Of a stretch of 64,000 bases of DNA, positions 1 through 8,869 are shown one piece after another. The notes beneath the pieces were generated by a model. That model worked only from the letters and a program-made list of their open reading frames with translations, was not told the DNA's origin and made no database searches. The DNA comes from Verrucomicrobiota bacterium. GTDB lineage: Bacteria; Verrucomicrobiota; Verrucomicrobiia; Limisphaerales; UBA9464. Every line of letters begins with the position of its first letter. The stretch's first letter is position 1. The translations under genes and the position numbers were made by a program. The stretch is from NCBI GenBank assembly GCA_017309115.1, contig JAFLEF010000020.1, positions 47,034 to 111,033 of the forward strand, read 5' to 3'.

Positions 1-329
1 AGCACCACCGGACGATCCCGGGGCAAGGTCGGCAGCAAGGTCGCAGCCTTGATCTCGGGATCGACCCAACGGGCTCCCTTCAAATGGCTGACGTCGAACT
101 CCGCCCGCGTCCGGACATCCAAGAGCACCGGTGCCACCCGATTGGTATCGGCCAGCCACGCTGCCAATTCCGCCGGAGTGAGGTGCTTCACGCCCGGAAA
201 CCGCTCGTGCACCAGCGCCTTCATCTTCTCCAGGCCTTCCTCGGCCGCCTGGGACGGCGGCGAAAGCCAGACGCTCAAGAGCGCCAAGCTACCCTTCACA
301 AAAACCCGCCATGCCCGACCCACGGTCAT
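1..329 (-). CDS. Exported rhodanese-domain protein (3' end outside window)
   Basis: The reverse strand opens with an ATG at 329 and stays open to the window edge. The first ~28 residues look like a signal peptide (basic start, hydrophobic run, SQAA before the mature part). They are followed by a rhodanese-type start: a helix, then LLDVRTRAEFDVSHLKGA, the usual VDVR-E-[FY]-x-x-GH-[IL]-x-GA block with the His kept in SHLKGA. The active-site Cys loop would lie beyond the edge and cannot be seen. Rhodaneses move sulfane sulfur or serve as non-catalytic phosphatase-like folds; an exported single-domain form would act in the periplasm. It is divergent from the oxidoreductase at 466, with 136 bp between the starts. 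Confidence 0.75.
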   Translation of the reverse strand, partial: MTVGRAWRVFVKGSLALLSVWLSPPSQAAEEGLEKMKALVHERFPGVKHLTPAELAAWLADTNRVAPVLLDVRTRAEFDVSHLKGARWVDPEIKAATLLPTLPRDRPVV

Positions 330-465
330 GGGCCAAAAGTAACCAAAGGATGGAGCCAAGTCAGCGGCGATCCTTGAATCCAGCTGGCAAACGGAATTTC
401 CCCTTTCCCAACCAACTCCCGTTTCCGGACACTCCACCCCCAACAGCGTTCCCATCTCCTCGCCC

Positions 466-1626
466 ATGCCCCCACTTCGACTCGGCCTCATCGGACTCGG
501 CAACATCGGCCGTCATCACGCCAACTACCTCCTCGAGGGTCGCGTTCCTCAGTGCCAACTCGTGGCCGTCTGCGCCCCCAACCTCAGCAAACTGGAACCT
601 TACGCCGCCCGGGGACTCCACGCCTTCACCGACGCCGAGCAATTAATCAGCTCCGGACTTCTCGATGCTGTCCTGATCGCCACCCCGCATTATCAGCATA
701 CCAGTTTGGGTATCGCGGCGCTGGAAGCCGGCCTGCACGTGATGGTCGAAAAGCCCATCTCCGCCCACAAGGCCGACGCGGAACGATTGCTCGCCTGCGC
801 TGCTGCCCATCCCCTGCTGGTTCTGGCCGGAATGTTCCAACTGCGCGTGGAACCTCGCTACGCCAAGCTTCGCGCCTTGCTGGCCGCCGGAGAACTTGGT
901 CGTCTGCAACGAATCACCTGGATCAACACCGACTGGTTCCGCACCGAGGCCTACTACGCCAGCGGCGGATGGCGGGCCACCTGGAAGGGCGAAGGCGGCG
1001 GGGTCCTGCTCAACCAATGCCTGCACAATCTGGACGTTCTTTCCTGGCTCTTCGGCCGACCGGCACGAGTCCGCGGATTCTGCCAGTTCGGTCAGTGGCA
1101 CCAGATCGAAGTGGAGGATCAGGTCACCGCTTGGTTCGAGTATCCCGACGGAGCCACGGGCACGTTCATCAGCAGTACCGGAGAAGCTCCGGGAACGAAC
1201 CGCTTCGAAATCGCCGGCAGCCGTGGCCGGGTCGTGTTGGAGAACAATCGGCTCACCTTCACCCGGAGCGAGGCCGATGCCCTGGAATGGAGCCGAACTG
1301 CCCAGGTTGGCTTCAGTAAACCCGAGGTCTGGAACATCGACATTCCCTTTACCGACGCCACGAATCCGCACGCCACGTTGATGCAGAACTTCGTCGCCGC
1401 AATTCAGGAGGGGACTCCTCTGATTGCGCCCGGAGCGGATGGCTTGTTGTCGGTGGAACTGGCCAACGCCATCGTCCATTCCTCGTTAACCGGGCAAACC
1501 CTAAACCTGCCGCTGGATGGCGCCGCCTGGGAGGCCCAACTACAGCAACTCATTGCCCAATCCCGATTCACCAAGGAAGTCCGCCCCACCGCCACCGACG
1601 ACTTCGCGGCCTCCTTCCGGCGATGA
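466..1626 (+). CDS. Gfo/Idh/MocA family NAD(P)-dependent oxidoreductase
   Basis: A 386-residue protein of normal family length. The N-terminal Rossmann fold has GLGNIG at residues 10-15. EKPI begins at residue 95, the Lys being the conserved catalytic/cofactor residue. The C-terminal alpha/beta half contains NQCLHNLD with His187 and Asp190 in the usual HxxD catalytic position. Members oxidise or reduce sugars, inositols or their derivatives with NAD(P); the exact substrate cannot be read from sequence. There is no signal peptide, so it is cytosolic. The exported isomerase-like gene follows 38 bp downstream on the same strand. This pairing is common in Verrucomicrobiota and Planctomycetota sugar-modification loci and suggests a shared transcript. 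Confidence 0.9.
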   Translation: MPPLRLGLIGLGNIGRHHANYLLEGRVPQCQLVAVCAPNLSKLEPYAARGLHAFTDAEQLISSGLLDAVLIATPHYQHTSLGIAALEAGLHVMVEKPISAHKADAERLLACAAAHPLLVLAGMFQLRVEPRYAKLRALLAAGELGRLQRITWINTDWFRTEAYYASGGWRATWKGEGGGVLLNQCLHNLDVLSWLFGRPARVRGFCQFGQWHQIEVEDQVTAWFEYPDGATGTFISSTGEAPGTNRFEIAGSRGRVVLENNRLTFTRSEADALEWSRTAQVGFSKPEVWNIDIPFTDATNPHATLMQNFVAAIQEGTPLIAPGADGLLSVELANAIVHSSLTGQTLNLPLDGAAWEAQLQQLIAQSRFTKEVRPTATDDFAASFRR

Positions 1627-1664
1627 ACCCTTGAAGCCCCTCCACCTCCCGTCACCTTCCCCTT

Positions 1665-2573
1665 ATGAATCGCCGCCACTTCCTCGCCACCTCCGCGCTG
1701 GGCTCCGCTGCGCTCTGCCTGCCCACGGTCGGCGCCGATAAACCGGCCGTCCCCAAGCCCACCCCGCCGTTGGTCGGCTCCCAACTCTACGGCTGGGGCC
1801 AGTACTACGAACGCGACGGCAAGGATCTGTACGCCCAGCTCGATGACGTGCTCAAGGCCCTGCGGGATTCCGGGTACGACTATGCCGAGGGTAGTCTCGA
1901 CACCCAAACGCCCGACAACAACGCCCGCTTCGCCGAACGCCTGCAAAAACACGGCCTCCGGCCCGTCAGTTTCTACTCCGGAGGTCCCTTCCACATTCTG
2001 GGCAAGGCCACCGAGACCGCCGAGCGCATCACCCGCGCCACCCAAAAGGCCGGGCCGGCCGGATTCGGCATCATCAACGTCAATCCCGACCCCATCGGCC
2101 GACCCAAAACCGACGCCGAGTTGGCCATCCAAGCCGAGGCCTTAACCGAATTAGGCGCGGAATTGGCCAAACTCGGTTTCAAGCTCGGCATTCATCATCA
2201 CACGCCCGAACTCGCCAATGAGGCGCGGGAATTTCATTCCAACTTCCAGAAATGTCCCAAGTCCACCGTCGGATTCTGCTACGACGTGCACTGGGTCTAC
2301 CGCGGCGGCATTCCTCCAGCCCAATGCCTGCCGCAATACGGCGACCGAATCGTCTCCTGGCACCTACGGCAGAGCCGGGATCAGATTTGGTGGGAGGATC
2401 TGGACTCCGGTGACTTGGATTACCCGGCCGTAGCCCAGTTTGTCCGGGCTCACAAGATCCCCGCCTTCTACACCGTGGAACTCGCTCTGGAACCGGGGAC
2501 CAAGGTTACCCGCTCCGCCGTGGAGAACCACGCCCGGAGCCGTCAGTATGTGAAACAAGTGCTGGGGGTCTGA
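1665..2573 (+). CDS. Tat-exported xylose-isomerase-like TIM barrel (sugar phosphate isomerase/epimerase family)
   Basis: 302 residues. The N-terminus MNRRHFLATSALGSAALCLP is a Tat-type leader (RRHFL plus hydrophobic stretch), so the protein is probably exported folded. The rest matches the AP-endonuclease-2/xylose isomerase-like TIM barrel: a YGW-containing first strand, GIHHHTPE near residue 175 and FCYDVHWV near residue 206 supplying His/Asp/Glu metal ligands, WHLRQSRDQIW, and a late Glu in FYTVEL. Family members isomerise or epimerise sugars with a divalent metal. It probably works with the upstream Gfo/Idh/MocA enzyme, though one carries a Tat signal and the other does not. The specific substrate is unknown. 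Confidence 0.85.
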   Translation: MNRRHFLATSALGSAALCLPTVGADKPAVPKPTPPLVGSQLYGWGQYYERDGKDLYAQLDDVLKALRDSGYDYAEGSLDTQTPDNNARFAERLQKHGLRPVSFYSGGPFHILGKATETAERITRATQKAGPAGFGIINVNPDPIGRPKTDAELAIQAEALTELGAELAKLGFKLGIHHHTPELANEAREFHSNFQKCPKSTVGFCYDVHWVYRGGIPPAQCLPQYGDRIVSWHLRQSRDQIWWEDLDSGDLDYPAVAQFVRAHKIPAFYTVELALEPGTKVTRSAVENHARSRQYVKQVLGV

Positions 2574-2694
2574 AGGTCCCACCCAGATCCCATCCCGAGG
2601 TCGTCCCCGGCCTCGGCCAACTGGCCACATCGGTCAAAATTTTGGTCGCTTCAACGGGTCGACGGGACTATCGGTTGATCATCCCTTTAGGCTT

Positions 2695-3126
2695 GTGGCC
2701 GGCACCCTCCATTGCCCGCGTTGTGGCTCGCGCATTGATTTCGAATCCGCGGAGCCAGGACCCTGTCCGCAATGCGCCTGGCGCGCGGAAGGATCCGAAG
2801 CGACCGCCGCCTATGCGAACCTCACGATGCAACTCCTAATGGTTGGTCTCGGGGGCTTGGTGGCCGGCGCCATCGTCGCGCATTCCCTGGTGGTGGTCTT
2901 GTTCACCTTCTTGGTTCTCGGCCCGATAGTGTCGGTGGCCTTGGGTCGGCGGGCTCCCGACCATTGGGGCTGGTGGGTCCTGACCTACTCCGTGGCTTTC
3001 GGCTTGGGTATCCTTTGGTTTCCGGATGGTCAGACCATCTCCTCCGACGCCTGGCACCAAGCATCCTCCGCCGCCGGGATCACCGCCTTCTTTGGCTTCG
3101 TCAGCGGCTTGTTCACCCAGTCGTAG
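2695..3126 (+). CDS. Small zinc-ribbon membrane protein, unknown function
   Basis: 143 residues from a GTG start. It begins with a short zinc ribbon (CPRCG near residue 7 and CPQCAW near residue 24, CxxC-x(13)-CxxC). Three or four hydrophobic helices follow: residues ~46-70, ~70-85, ~95-108 and ~120-138. The zinc ribbon would sit in the cytosol with the rest in the inner membrane. I recognise no named family. The stop codon is followed after 3 nt by a sense-oriented AGCTGAG tandem array. Confidence 0.65.
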   Translation: MAGTLHCPRCGSRIDFESAEPGPCPQCAWRAEGSEATAAYANLTMQLLMVGLGGLVAGAIVAHSLVVVLFTFLVLGPIVSVALGRRAPDHWGWWVLTYSVAFGLGILWFPDGQTISSDAWHQASSAAGITAFFGFVSGLFTQS

Positions 3127-3129
3127 GCT

Positions 3130-3413
3130 AGCTGAGAGCTGAGAGCTGAGAGCTGAGAGGAAAAGGCGGCTAAGCAGTTCTCGCCGCCTCGGTGGGGCGA
3201 GGTTCCACCGAGCCGTTCGCGTAACAGCGAAGGACGCGTCAGGGGTCCACCCGCGGACGGCTCCGCAGAGCCTCGCCCTACCCGCCTTTGCCTCTCAGCT
3301 CTCAGCTTTCCCGCCCCCCCGGTAGGGCGAGGCTTCCGCCGAGCCGTTCACGTCCCGCCGAATCACGCGCCTGGACTCCACACACGAACAGCTCCGCGGA
3401 GCGTCGCCCCACC
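3130..3413. repeat. Intergenic repeat cluster: two 7-bp arrays and two 92-bp palindromes (module A)
   Basis: This gap of about 300 bp holds no gene. 3130-3160 is a perfect AGCTGAG tandem array read in the sense of the upstream gene. 3191-3282 and 3321-3413 are two copies of module A, an imperfect palindrome. Its arms begin GGTGGGGCGAGGTTCC and end CTCGCCCTACC on opposite sides of a ~30-nt centre, and each arm is itself a small palindrome (GCTCCGCGGAGC type). 3291-3308 is a reverse AGCTGAG array lying between the palindromes. The right copy ends 15 bp from the stop of the pseudopilin gene. Confidence 0.9.
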
Positions 3414-3428
3414 GAAGGTCGGCACGCC

Positions 3429-4217
3429 TCAGTCGATCGGGATCTTGTAGAAGCACTGCCATTCCCCAGCACTGGAACCCAGCGAGACTCGTTTGCCGTT
3501 GATCCACTCGACGTGCCCATCTTCAAACAGGAAATTCCCTCCCGACGGGGCACCCTTGCCTACCGGATGATTGGCCGTCTTCCAGGCCTTGCCTTCGTCC
3601 ACTGTGGTCCAGCGCAGGCGGGTGTCGTAGACATTCGTAGTCCTCGGCCCTAGCCCCTGAAGTCGGTCGATCAGGATCGGTGCTCCCCGAAACTCCCCGC
3701 CCAACTTCTTCTTAAAATGCCAGTTCCCTAGTTTCTCGGAGTCGTACGGCCAGCCGCCCGCCTGGCGCGCCGGCAAATAGAAGTAGCCCGTCAAGATCGG
3801 CTTCCGCTCCGAACTGGCATCACCGAAGCGCCAGGTGTCGGCCTGCCGATGCCACTCGTCCGTTGGGCAAAAGATCACGTGGTTAGCCGCTTTCTTTTCT
3901 CCCTTGGCTCCCGGCTTTTTGGAAGGGATGAGGTATTTCTCCCAGAACACCGCCATGTTGGTTCCCATCCAGCTCAGATCGAACCCATCCCGATTGTCCG
4001 GGAAGGAATCGTTGAAGTCGGCTGCATACATACTTATCGCAATCCCCCACTGCTTCTCGTTGCTGGTGCAGAGCGCCCGGTTGGCGTTGGACTTCGCTTT
4101 CGCCAGCGCCGGCAACAGCATCCCGGCAAGAATCGCAATGATGGCAATGACCACCAGGAGCTCGATCAACGTGAAGGCGCGCCGGTCCTGAGCGCCGAAG
4201 GTGAAGGGGGACTTCAT
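3429..4217 (-). CDS. Type IV pilin-like / pseudopilin-fold protein with prepilin leader
   Basis: 262 residues from an ATG. The leader ends RRA before F15, followed by FTLIE with Glu at +5 of the mature protein and a ~20-residue hydrophobic helix ending LLPALAKAK. This is the prepilin peptidase recognition pattern. The C-terminal half carries [11 protein letters not shown], resembling the DG-containing C-terminal motif of the large prepilin-like families in Planctomycetota and Verrucomicrobiota, here with 15 rather than 9 residues between the His and DG. These proteins are present in many copies per genome and their role is unknown; they may be surface-exposed and need not form pili. No secretion or pilus assembly genes are nearby. 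Module A palindromes lie just downstream. Confidence 0.85.
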   Translation of the reverse strand: MKSPFTFGAQDRRAFTLIELLVVIAIIAILAGMLLPALAKAKSNANRALCTSNEKQWGIAISMYAADFNDSFPDNRDGFDLSWMGTNMAVFWEKYLIPSKKPGAKGEKKAANHVIFCPTDEWHRQADTWRFGDASSERKPILTGYFYLPARQAGGWPYDSEKLGNWHFKKKLGGEFRGAPILIDRLQGLGPRTTNVYDTRLRWTTVDEGKAWKTANHPVGKGAPSGGNFLFEDGHVEWINGKRVSLGSSAGEWQCFYKIPID

Positions 4218-4307
4218 GGGAGGTTGGTGTGGAGCATTGCTTCAATGCCTTTCCGCCCCACTTCCGTCAACGGCGGACGCAACCGTGACGCAGTAAATCA
4301 CCCGCGC

Positions 4308-5747
4308 TCACCCCAGAATCCCGGAAATCACCTCGCCGTGAACATCCGTCAACCGCCGGTCCACCCCGTTGTGCCGGTAGGTCAACTGCGTGTGGTCCAG
4401 TCCCAGCAAATGCAGCAGCGTCGCATGCACATCGTAGAACTGCACCGGGCTCTGCACGGCTTCGAAGCCAATCTCATCCGTCGCGCCATACGCCGACCCC
4501 GGAACGAGCCCCGCCCCCGCCATGAAAATCGTGAACCCGTTGGGATGATGATCCCGACCCTTCCCATCCATTCCCTGGGTGATCGGCGTCCGACCAAACT
4601 CCGTCGTCCACAACAGCACCGTGTCCTCCAGCAATCCCCGCGCCTTCAAATCCTGCAGCAACGCCGCCACCGGCTGATCCATCGTCATCGCCTGGGTCCG
4701 GTGATTGTCCACGATGTTTTCGTGACCGTCCCAGTTGATGCGCGGGGATCCAAACTGACCACCATTCAGAATCTGCACGAAGCGCACACCCTGCTCGCTC
4801 AGGCGGCGGGCGAGCAGACAGTTCCGGGCGAATCCCGCCGTCGCCGGATTCGGATGATCCAACCCATACCGACGACGGGTGGCCTCCGATTCGCCGTCCA
4901 GCGCCGTCAACTCCGGCACGCTCAACTGCATTTGCGCCGCCAGTTCATAGGCCCGAATGCGGGCGGCCAACGCGGTGTCATCCGGATGCGCCGCTGCGTA
5001 GTCCTCATTGATCCGCCGCAACAACCGCAGGCTCGCCGACCGCTGGTCCGGGAATACCTGGGAGGGCGTCGACAGATCAGGAATGGGTTCGCCCTGACTC
5101 CGGAACGCCACGCCCTGATGCACCGCCGGAAGAAATCCGTTGGTCCAGTTGATCGCCCCACCCGCCGGCAGTTGCCGCGGATCCGGCAACACCACGAACG
5201 CCGGTAGATTCTGATTCTCTGAACCCAGCCCATAACTGACCCAGGCACCCACGCTCGGAAATCCGTTCAGCGTGAAGCCGGAATTCATCAGGAACGTGGC
5301 CGGGGTGTGGTTGGAACTCCGACTATGCATCGAGTGGATGAAGGTCAGGTCATCCACACAACCCGCCAGATGCGGCAGAAGGTCAGACACCCAGCGTCCG
5401 CTCTGCCCGTACTGCTGGAACGTAAAGGGACTCTTCAGCAAGCGCCCGGGCTGACCAAAGAAGGTGTCGAAAGTGCGTCCCGACTCCTGACCGTGGCGGC
5501 GTTCCAACTCCGGTTTGTAGTCGAAGGTATCGACATGACTGACCCCGCCCAACGCGGCGACATGGATGACCCGCTTGGCCCGGGGCCGGAACTGAGAAGC
5601 CCGCGGCGCGTAGGGTGAATCGATGAGGCCCTGCGCCCGACCGTCCTGAGCCAGCAGCCAAGCCAGCGCCACGCCGCCGAGACCGGATCCACCCCGCGAC
5701 AAAAAGTCCCGTCGGGACTGGCGTCGAGGATGTGTCGGAGAAGACAT
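4308..5747 (-). CDS. DUF1501 domain protein, Tat-exported
   Basis: 479 residues, the normal length for DUF1501. The leader has SRRDFLSRGG followed by a hydrophobic run, a Tat signal. The body shows the alkaline-phosphatase-like traits of the family: HVAALGGVSHVDTFDYKP near residue 62, the FGRTP / GRDHHPNGF stretch near residues 395-415 and a C-terminal HATLLHLLGLD. The family is expanded in Planctomycetota and Verrucomicrobiota and usually sits beside a DUF1549/DUF1553 cytochrome partner. No partner is present here: the neighbour upstream runs the other way and downstream is the pseudopilin. The substrate is unknown; a periplasmic sulfatase or phosphatase-like role is inference only. Confidence 0.9.
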   Translation of the reverse strand: MSSPTHPRRQSRRDFLSRGGSGLGGVALAWLLAQDGRAQGLIDSPYAPRASQFRPRAKRVIHVAALGGVSHVDTFDYKPELERRHGQESGRTFDTFFGQPGRLLKSPFTFQQYGQSGRWVSDLLPHLAGCVDDLTFIHSMHSRSSNHTPATFLMNSGFTLNGFPSVGAWVSYGLGSENQNLPAFVVLPDPRQLPAGGAINWTNGFLPAVHQGVAFRSQGEPIPDLSTPSQVFPDQRSASLRLLRRINEDYAAAHPDDTALAARIRAYELAAQMQLSVPELTALDGESEATRRRYGLDHPNPATAGFARNCLLARRLSEQGVRFVQILNGGQFGSPRINWDGHENIVDNHRTQAMTMDQPVAALLQDLKARGLLEDTVLLWTTEFGRTPITQGMDGKGRDHHPNGFTIFMAGAGLVPGSAYGATDEIGFEAVQSPVQFYDVHATLLHLLGLDHTQLTYRHNGVDRRLTDVHGEVISGILG

Positions 5748-5875
5748 GCGGACTCTGGGAAATCAAAGACCGCACAAACCTGTGCAAACCGTCCCCCGGT
5801 CGCAAGCCCCGGCCTGGGGGATAAAGTCTTTGGCCCGCAAAGAACTCGCACCTTCGTCCCGATGTTTCTATCAAA

Positions 5876-5890
5876 GGAGGCACCGCCTCC
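5876..5890 (+). promoter_or_regulatory. Ribosome-binding site locked in a 6-bp hairpin before the methyltransferase ATG
   Basis: AAAGGAGG is a strong Shine-Dalgarno sequence 10 nt before the ATG at 5891. The same GGAGGC (5876-5881) is perfectly complementary to GCCTCC (5885-5890), which directly abuts the start codon; the loop is ACC. The hairpin would hide the ribosome site until it opens. It could act as a simple thermosensor or translational switch, or be chance in GC-rich DNA. Confidence 0.5.
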
Positions 5891-6622
5891 ATGAAGCCCT
5901 CGTCTCTCCCGCCGGTTCTCGGACTGCTCGTCGCGTTCCTCGTCGTTCTTCCCGCCTGCCAAACTCCCACACCAACCGTCGCCGCTCCCCTCGAGGAAAA
6001 AAGCGTCAAACCTGGGATCAATGCCGATTACCTGAAGCCCGACATCAACGTCACCAACTATGTCGAACGCTTCGAACGAGAGGGCCGGGAGATCTACGAA
6101 CAACGCCAAGCCATCCTGAAAGCCGCCCGGATCAAGCCCGGCTCCGCTGTCGCTGACATTGGCAGCGGCACCGGTCTCTTCACGCCGATGTTGGCCACTG
6201 CCACTGGGCCCCAGGGACAAGTGTACGCCGTTGATATTGTCCCGCTGTTTCTGAGCTTGGTGAAACAACGCGCCGCCGAAAGTGGACTGAAGAACGTCCA
6301 AACTGTCCTTTGCACCGAACGTTCGGTGAATCTTCCGGCCAACTCGATCGATTCGGCCTTCATCTGCGACGTGTACCACCATTTCGAGTATCCGCAGAAC
6401 TCACTTGCTTCCCTGCATCAGGCCCTGCGCAAGAATGGCGAAGTGTTCCTCATCGACTTCAAACGGGAACCCGGGGTCAGTTCGGACTGGGTCCTCAATC
6501 ACGTGCGGGCCAGCCAGGCCACCGTCACCGCTGAGTTCGAAGCCGCCGGGTTCCAAAAGGTCGAGGAGATTCCCCTGCTCAAGGACAACTACGTCCTCCG
6601 CTTCCGCAAGGTCAGTCGCTGA
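5891..6622 (+). CDS. Class I SAM-dependent methyltransferase with lipoprotein signal
   Basis: 243 residues. The N-terminus is a lipoprotein leader: hydrophobic stretch then LPAC with Cys23, so the mature protein would be lipid-anchored outside the cytoplasm. From residue ~50 it is a class I methyltransferase: motif I VADIGSGTG at residues 86-94, an acidic end of strand 2 (VYAVDI), and ICDVYHHF in the motif IV region. Such enzymes need SAM, which is not expected in the periplasm, so either the signal is used and the role is non-catalytic, or the true start lies further in. The RBS at 5875-5880 supports the start used here. The APC permease follows after 9 bp. Confidence 0.8.
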   Translation: MKPSSLPPVLGLLVAFLVVLPACQTPTPTVAAPLEEKSVKPGINADYLKPDINVTNYVERFEREGREIYEQRQAILKAARIKPGSAVADIGSGTGLFTPMLATATGPQGQVYAVDIVPLFLSLVKQRAAESGLKNVQTVLCTERSVNLPANSIDSAFICDVYHHFEYPQNSLASLHQALRKNGEVFLIDFKREPGVSSDWVLNHVRASQATVTAEFEAAGFQKVEEIPLLKDNYVLRFRKVSR

Positions 6623-6631
6623 TCGAACTCC

Positions 6632-7930
6632 ATGGCATCCCGTCTGATCGAACCTCCCACGAACGCGCCTCCGCGGCGTTTGGGATTCTGGAGCGGGACG
6701 TCGTTGGTGGTGGCCAGCATGCTGGGCACCGGCGTGTTCACGACCAGTGGGTTCCTGATGGCCGACCTGCAGTCGCCGGGACAGATCCTGTTGGCTTGGC
6801 TCATCGGTGGTGTCATCGCCGTCTTGGGGGCGCTGAGCTACGGAGCCCTGGCCCGCCATATTCCGGAATCGGGCGGGGAATACCTGTTTCTCTCGCGGAC
6901 CTTGCATCCCGCCGCCGGATACGTGGCGGGTTGGATCTCTCTCTTGGTGGGATTCTCCGCTCCCCTCGCTGCTGCTGCGAATGCGTTCGGGGAATACACC
7001 CACGACTGGTTTCCGGGAGTCTCCCCACCCGTCACGGGCACCCTCCTGCTACTCGCTATGTCCGTCATTCATGCGTGGAACGTCCAACTCGGCGCCACCA
7101 CCCAAAACCTCGCCGTGCTTATCAAGGCGGCACTAATCTCCGGCTTCATCGCGTTCGGAACAACCCGGATCTCCAGCCTGCCCGCTTCGCCCTCGACTCC
7201 CTTTTCCTTCCCTTCGTTCGCCATGGCGCTGGTGTGGATTTCGTTCAGCTACGCCGGATGGAACGCCGCCATTTATCTGGGAAGTGAAGTCGCCAACCCC
7301 CGGCAAAATCTGCCGCGCTCATTGCTCGCAGGCACGTTGTTCGTTACCGCCGTCTATCTCGGCGTGAATGCCGTCTTCGTCCTGGCGGTTCCCGCGGAGG
7401 TGATCTCCGGACAACTCGAAGTGGGCCGACTCGTCGCGCAACACCTGGGCGGACCCGCCTGGGCCAACGGGGCCACCGCTTTGGTCGCTCTGGCCCTGCT
7501 CACCTCGGTGTCCTCGCTGATCATGACCGGTCCCCGGGTTTACGCCCGGATTGCCGCCGACGGATATCTACCCGCGATTCTGGCTCAGCACTCCGGTCCG
7601 CCCCGGGCCGCCATTCTCTTCCAACTGGCGATTGCCCTAACCCTGCTGTGGACCGCGACGTACCAAACCTTGCTGACCTTCATCGGATTCACCCTCAGCC
7701 TCAGCACCGCCGCCACCGTCGTTGGACTGATCCTCCTGCGCCGGCGACTGGGTCGCGAAATTGGGGTGCCGGGTTGGCCCTGGGTGCCGGTTCTGTTCGT
7801 TGTAGCCGTGTTGGGCACCACCACGCTCTCCGCGCTGCGTGCTCCCCTGCCCAGCCTCGCGGGTCTGGCCGTGCTGGGATTGGGCTGGGGGTTCTGGCAC
7901 CTGAATAGTCGCGGGTCCGTTACACCTTGA
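6632..7930 (+). CDS. APC-family amino acid permease
   Basis: 432 residues with about 12 hydrophobic helices. The first helix has the APC substrate-binding glycine motif (SMLGTGVF, residues ~29-36). IPESGGEYLF follows near residue 76, the usual helix 3 signature, and YAGWNAAIYLGSEV near residue 207 matches the helix 6 region of amino-acid/polyamine antiporters. It transports an amino acid across the inner membrane by symport or exchange; the substrate cannot be assigned. It starts 9 bp after the methyltransferase and probably shares its transcript. The 3' end overlaps the convergent GNAT-cupin gene by 11 bp. Confidence 0.88.
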   Translation: MASRLIEPPTNAPPRRLGFWSGTSLVVASMLGTGVFTTSGFLMADLQSPGQILLAWLIGGVIAVLGALSYGALARHIPESGGEYLFLSRTLHPAAGYVAGWISLLVGFSAPLAAAANAFGEYTHDWFPGVSPPVTGTLLLLAMSVIHAWNVQLGATTQNLAVLIKAALISGFIAFGTTRISSLPASPSTPFSFPSFAMALVWISFSYAGWNAAIYLGSEVANPRQNLPRSLLAGTLFVTAVYLGVNAVFVLAVPAEVISGQLEVGRLVAQHLGGPAWANGATALVALALLTSVSSLIMTGPRVYARIAADGYLPAILAQHSGPPRAAILFQLAIALTLLWTATYQTLLTFIGFTLSLSTAATVVGLILLRRRLGREIGVPGWPWVPVLFVVAVLGTTTLSALRAPLPSLAGLAVLGLGWGFWHLNSRGSVTP

Positions 7931-8729
7931 CCCCGTTGGGGGCGGTGAATTGGGCGTCCGTGACGTTGCCGGTGTTCCGCGTGGCCGCCGGTTCGAAGAT
8001 CAGAACCTCCGCTTCGCCATGGGCCAGGGTCCGATGTTCCACCCCGCGCGGGACCACACAGAACTCTCCTGGATTCAACACCACCCGGCGATCCCGATAC
8101 TCAATGATCATTTCTCCCCGCCAAACCAGGAACAGTTCGTCTTCCTGTTCGTGCTGATGCCACGGAAAGATCCCGGCCAGCTTCACCAACTTCAGTTCCT
8201 GCCCATTGGCTTCGGCCACGACCTTCGGACGCCAGTGCTCCTGAATGCGCGCGAACTTTTCGGCTAAAGACCCCTTCTCCAATCGTCCCGGCGCGCCCTC
8301 CTGCCATTTCCACACCCGACCATCTTCGGGATGCTGGAAGTCCCCCAGACACTCAAAACCCAGGCGCCGCAGCAACGCTGTGGAGGCATTCTCTTCCGGC
8401 AAGGTGTGGGCAATGTACCGCACGTCACCCGCGGACGGTTGGGTCAGGCGGATCAACTCCCGGGCCATCCGGGTGGCCACGCCCTTACGCTCAAACTCGG
8501 GGAAGGTGAAGTAAGCAATCTCCACCTCCCCGTTGTCGGGCGGACCCGCAAAACCGCAGCTTCCCCGGACCTCTCCCGCTTCCACGCCCAGATATCCAAT
8601 CCAAGGCGGCTGAAAGCCCTTACGACCATACAACGCCACCGTGGCTTGAATGACCTGCGCCAGTTGTGGATGACCCGGATCAACCGCCACCTGAGTGGAT
8701 CCGTCGGCCAGAATGGGAATGAGCTGCAT
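7920..8729 (-). CDS. GNAT acetyltransferase-cupin fusion protein
   Basis: 269 residues from the ATG at 8729 (an in-frame GTG at 8768 is less likely). Residues ~1-150 are a GNAT domain: FPEFERKGVATRMARELI is the acetyl-CoA-binding V/I-x-x-x-x-R-x-x-A-like region, and NASTALLRRLGFECLGDF is the typical GNAT C-terminal block. Residues ~180-250 are a single cupin: HQHEQEDELFLVWRGEM gives the first metal motif (HxH...E), and PGEFCVVPRGVEHRT gives the second with its His. The two domains are each well formed, so this looks like a real fusion. The acyl acceptor is unknown. It converges on the permease gene with an 11-bp overlap. Confidence 0.85.
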   Translation of the reverse strand: MQLIPILADGSTQVAVDPGHPQLAQVIQATVALYGRKGFQPPWIGYLGVEAGEVRGSCGFAGPPDNGEVEIAYFTFPEFERKGVATRMARELIRLTQPSAGDVRYIAHTLPEENASTALLRRLGFECLGDFQHPEDGRVWKWQEGAPGRLEKGSLAEKFARIQEHWRPKVVAEANGQELKLVKLAGIFPWHQHEQEDELFLVWRGEMIIEYRDRRVVLNPGEFCVVPRGVEHRTLAHGEAEVLIFEPAATRNTGNVTDAQFTAPNGVKV

Positions 8730-8869
8730 GGGAAACAGAGCTGTTCCGATTGGACCCGGGAATCCCACAGCCCGTCCAATCCCAAATCGGCAAGCGCTAC
8801 TCCGACCTCTCAGCTCTTAGCTTTTCTCCATCATTTCCCTCGAACGTCATTCCAGGTACTTCCCAAGGC

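Noticed and set aside
3849-5207. 452-codon + strand ORF across the pseudopilin and DUF1501 genes
   Set aside because: It crosses two well-supported minus-strand genes and has shadow-like composition.
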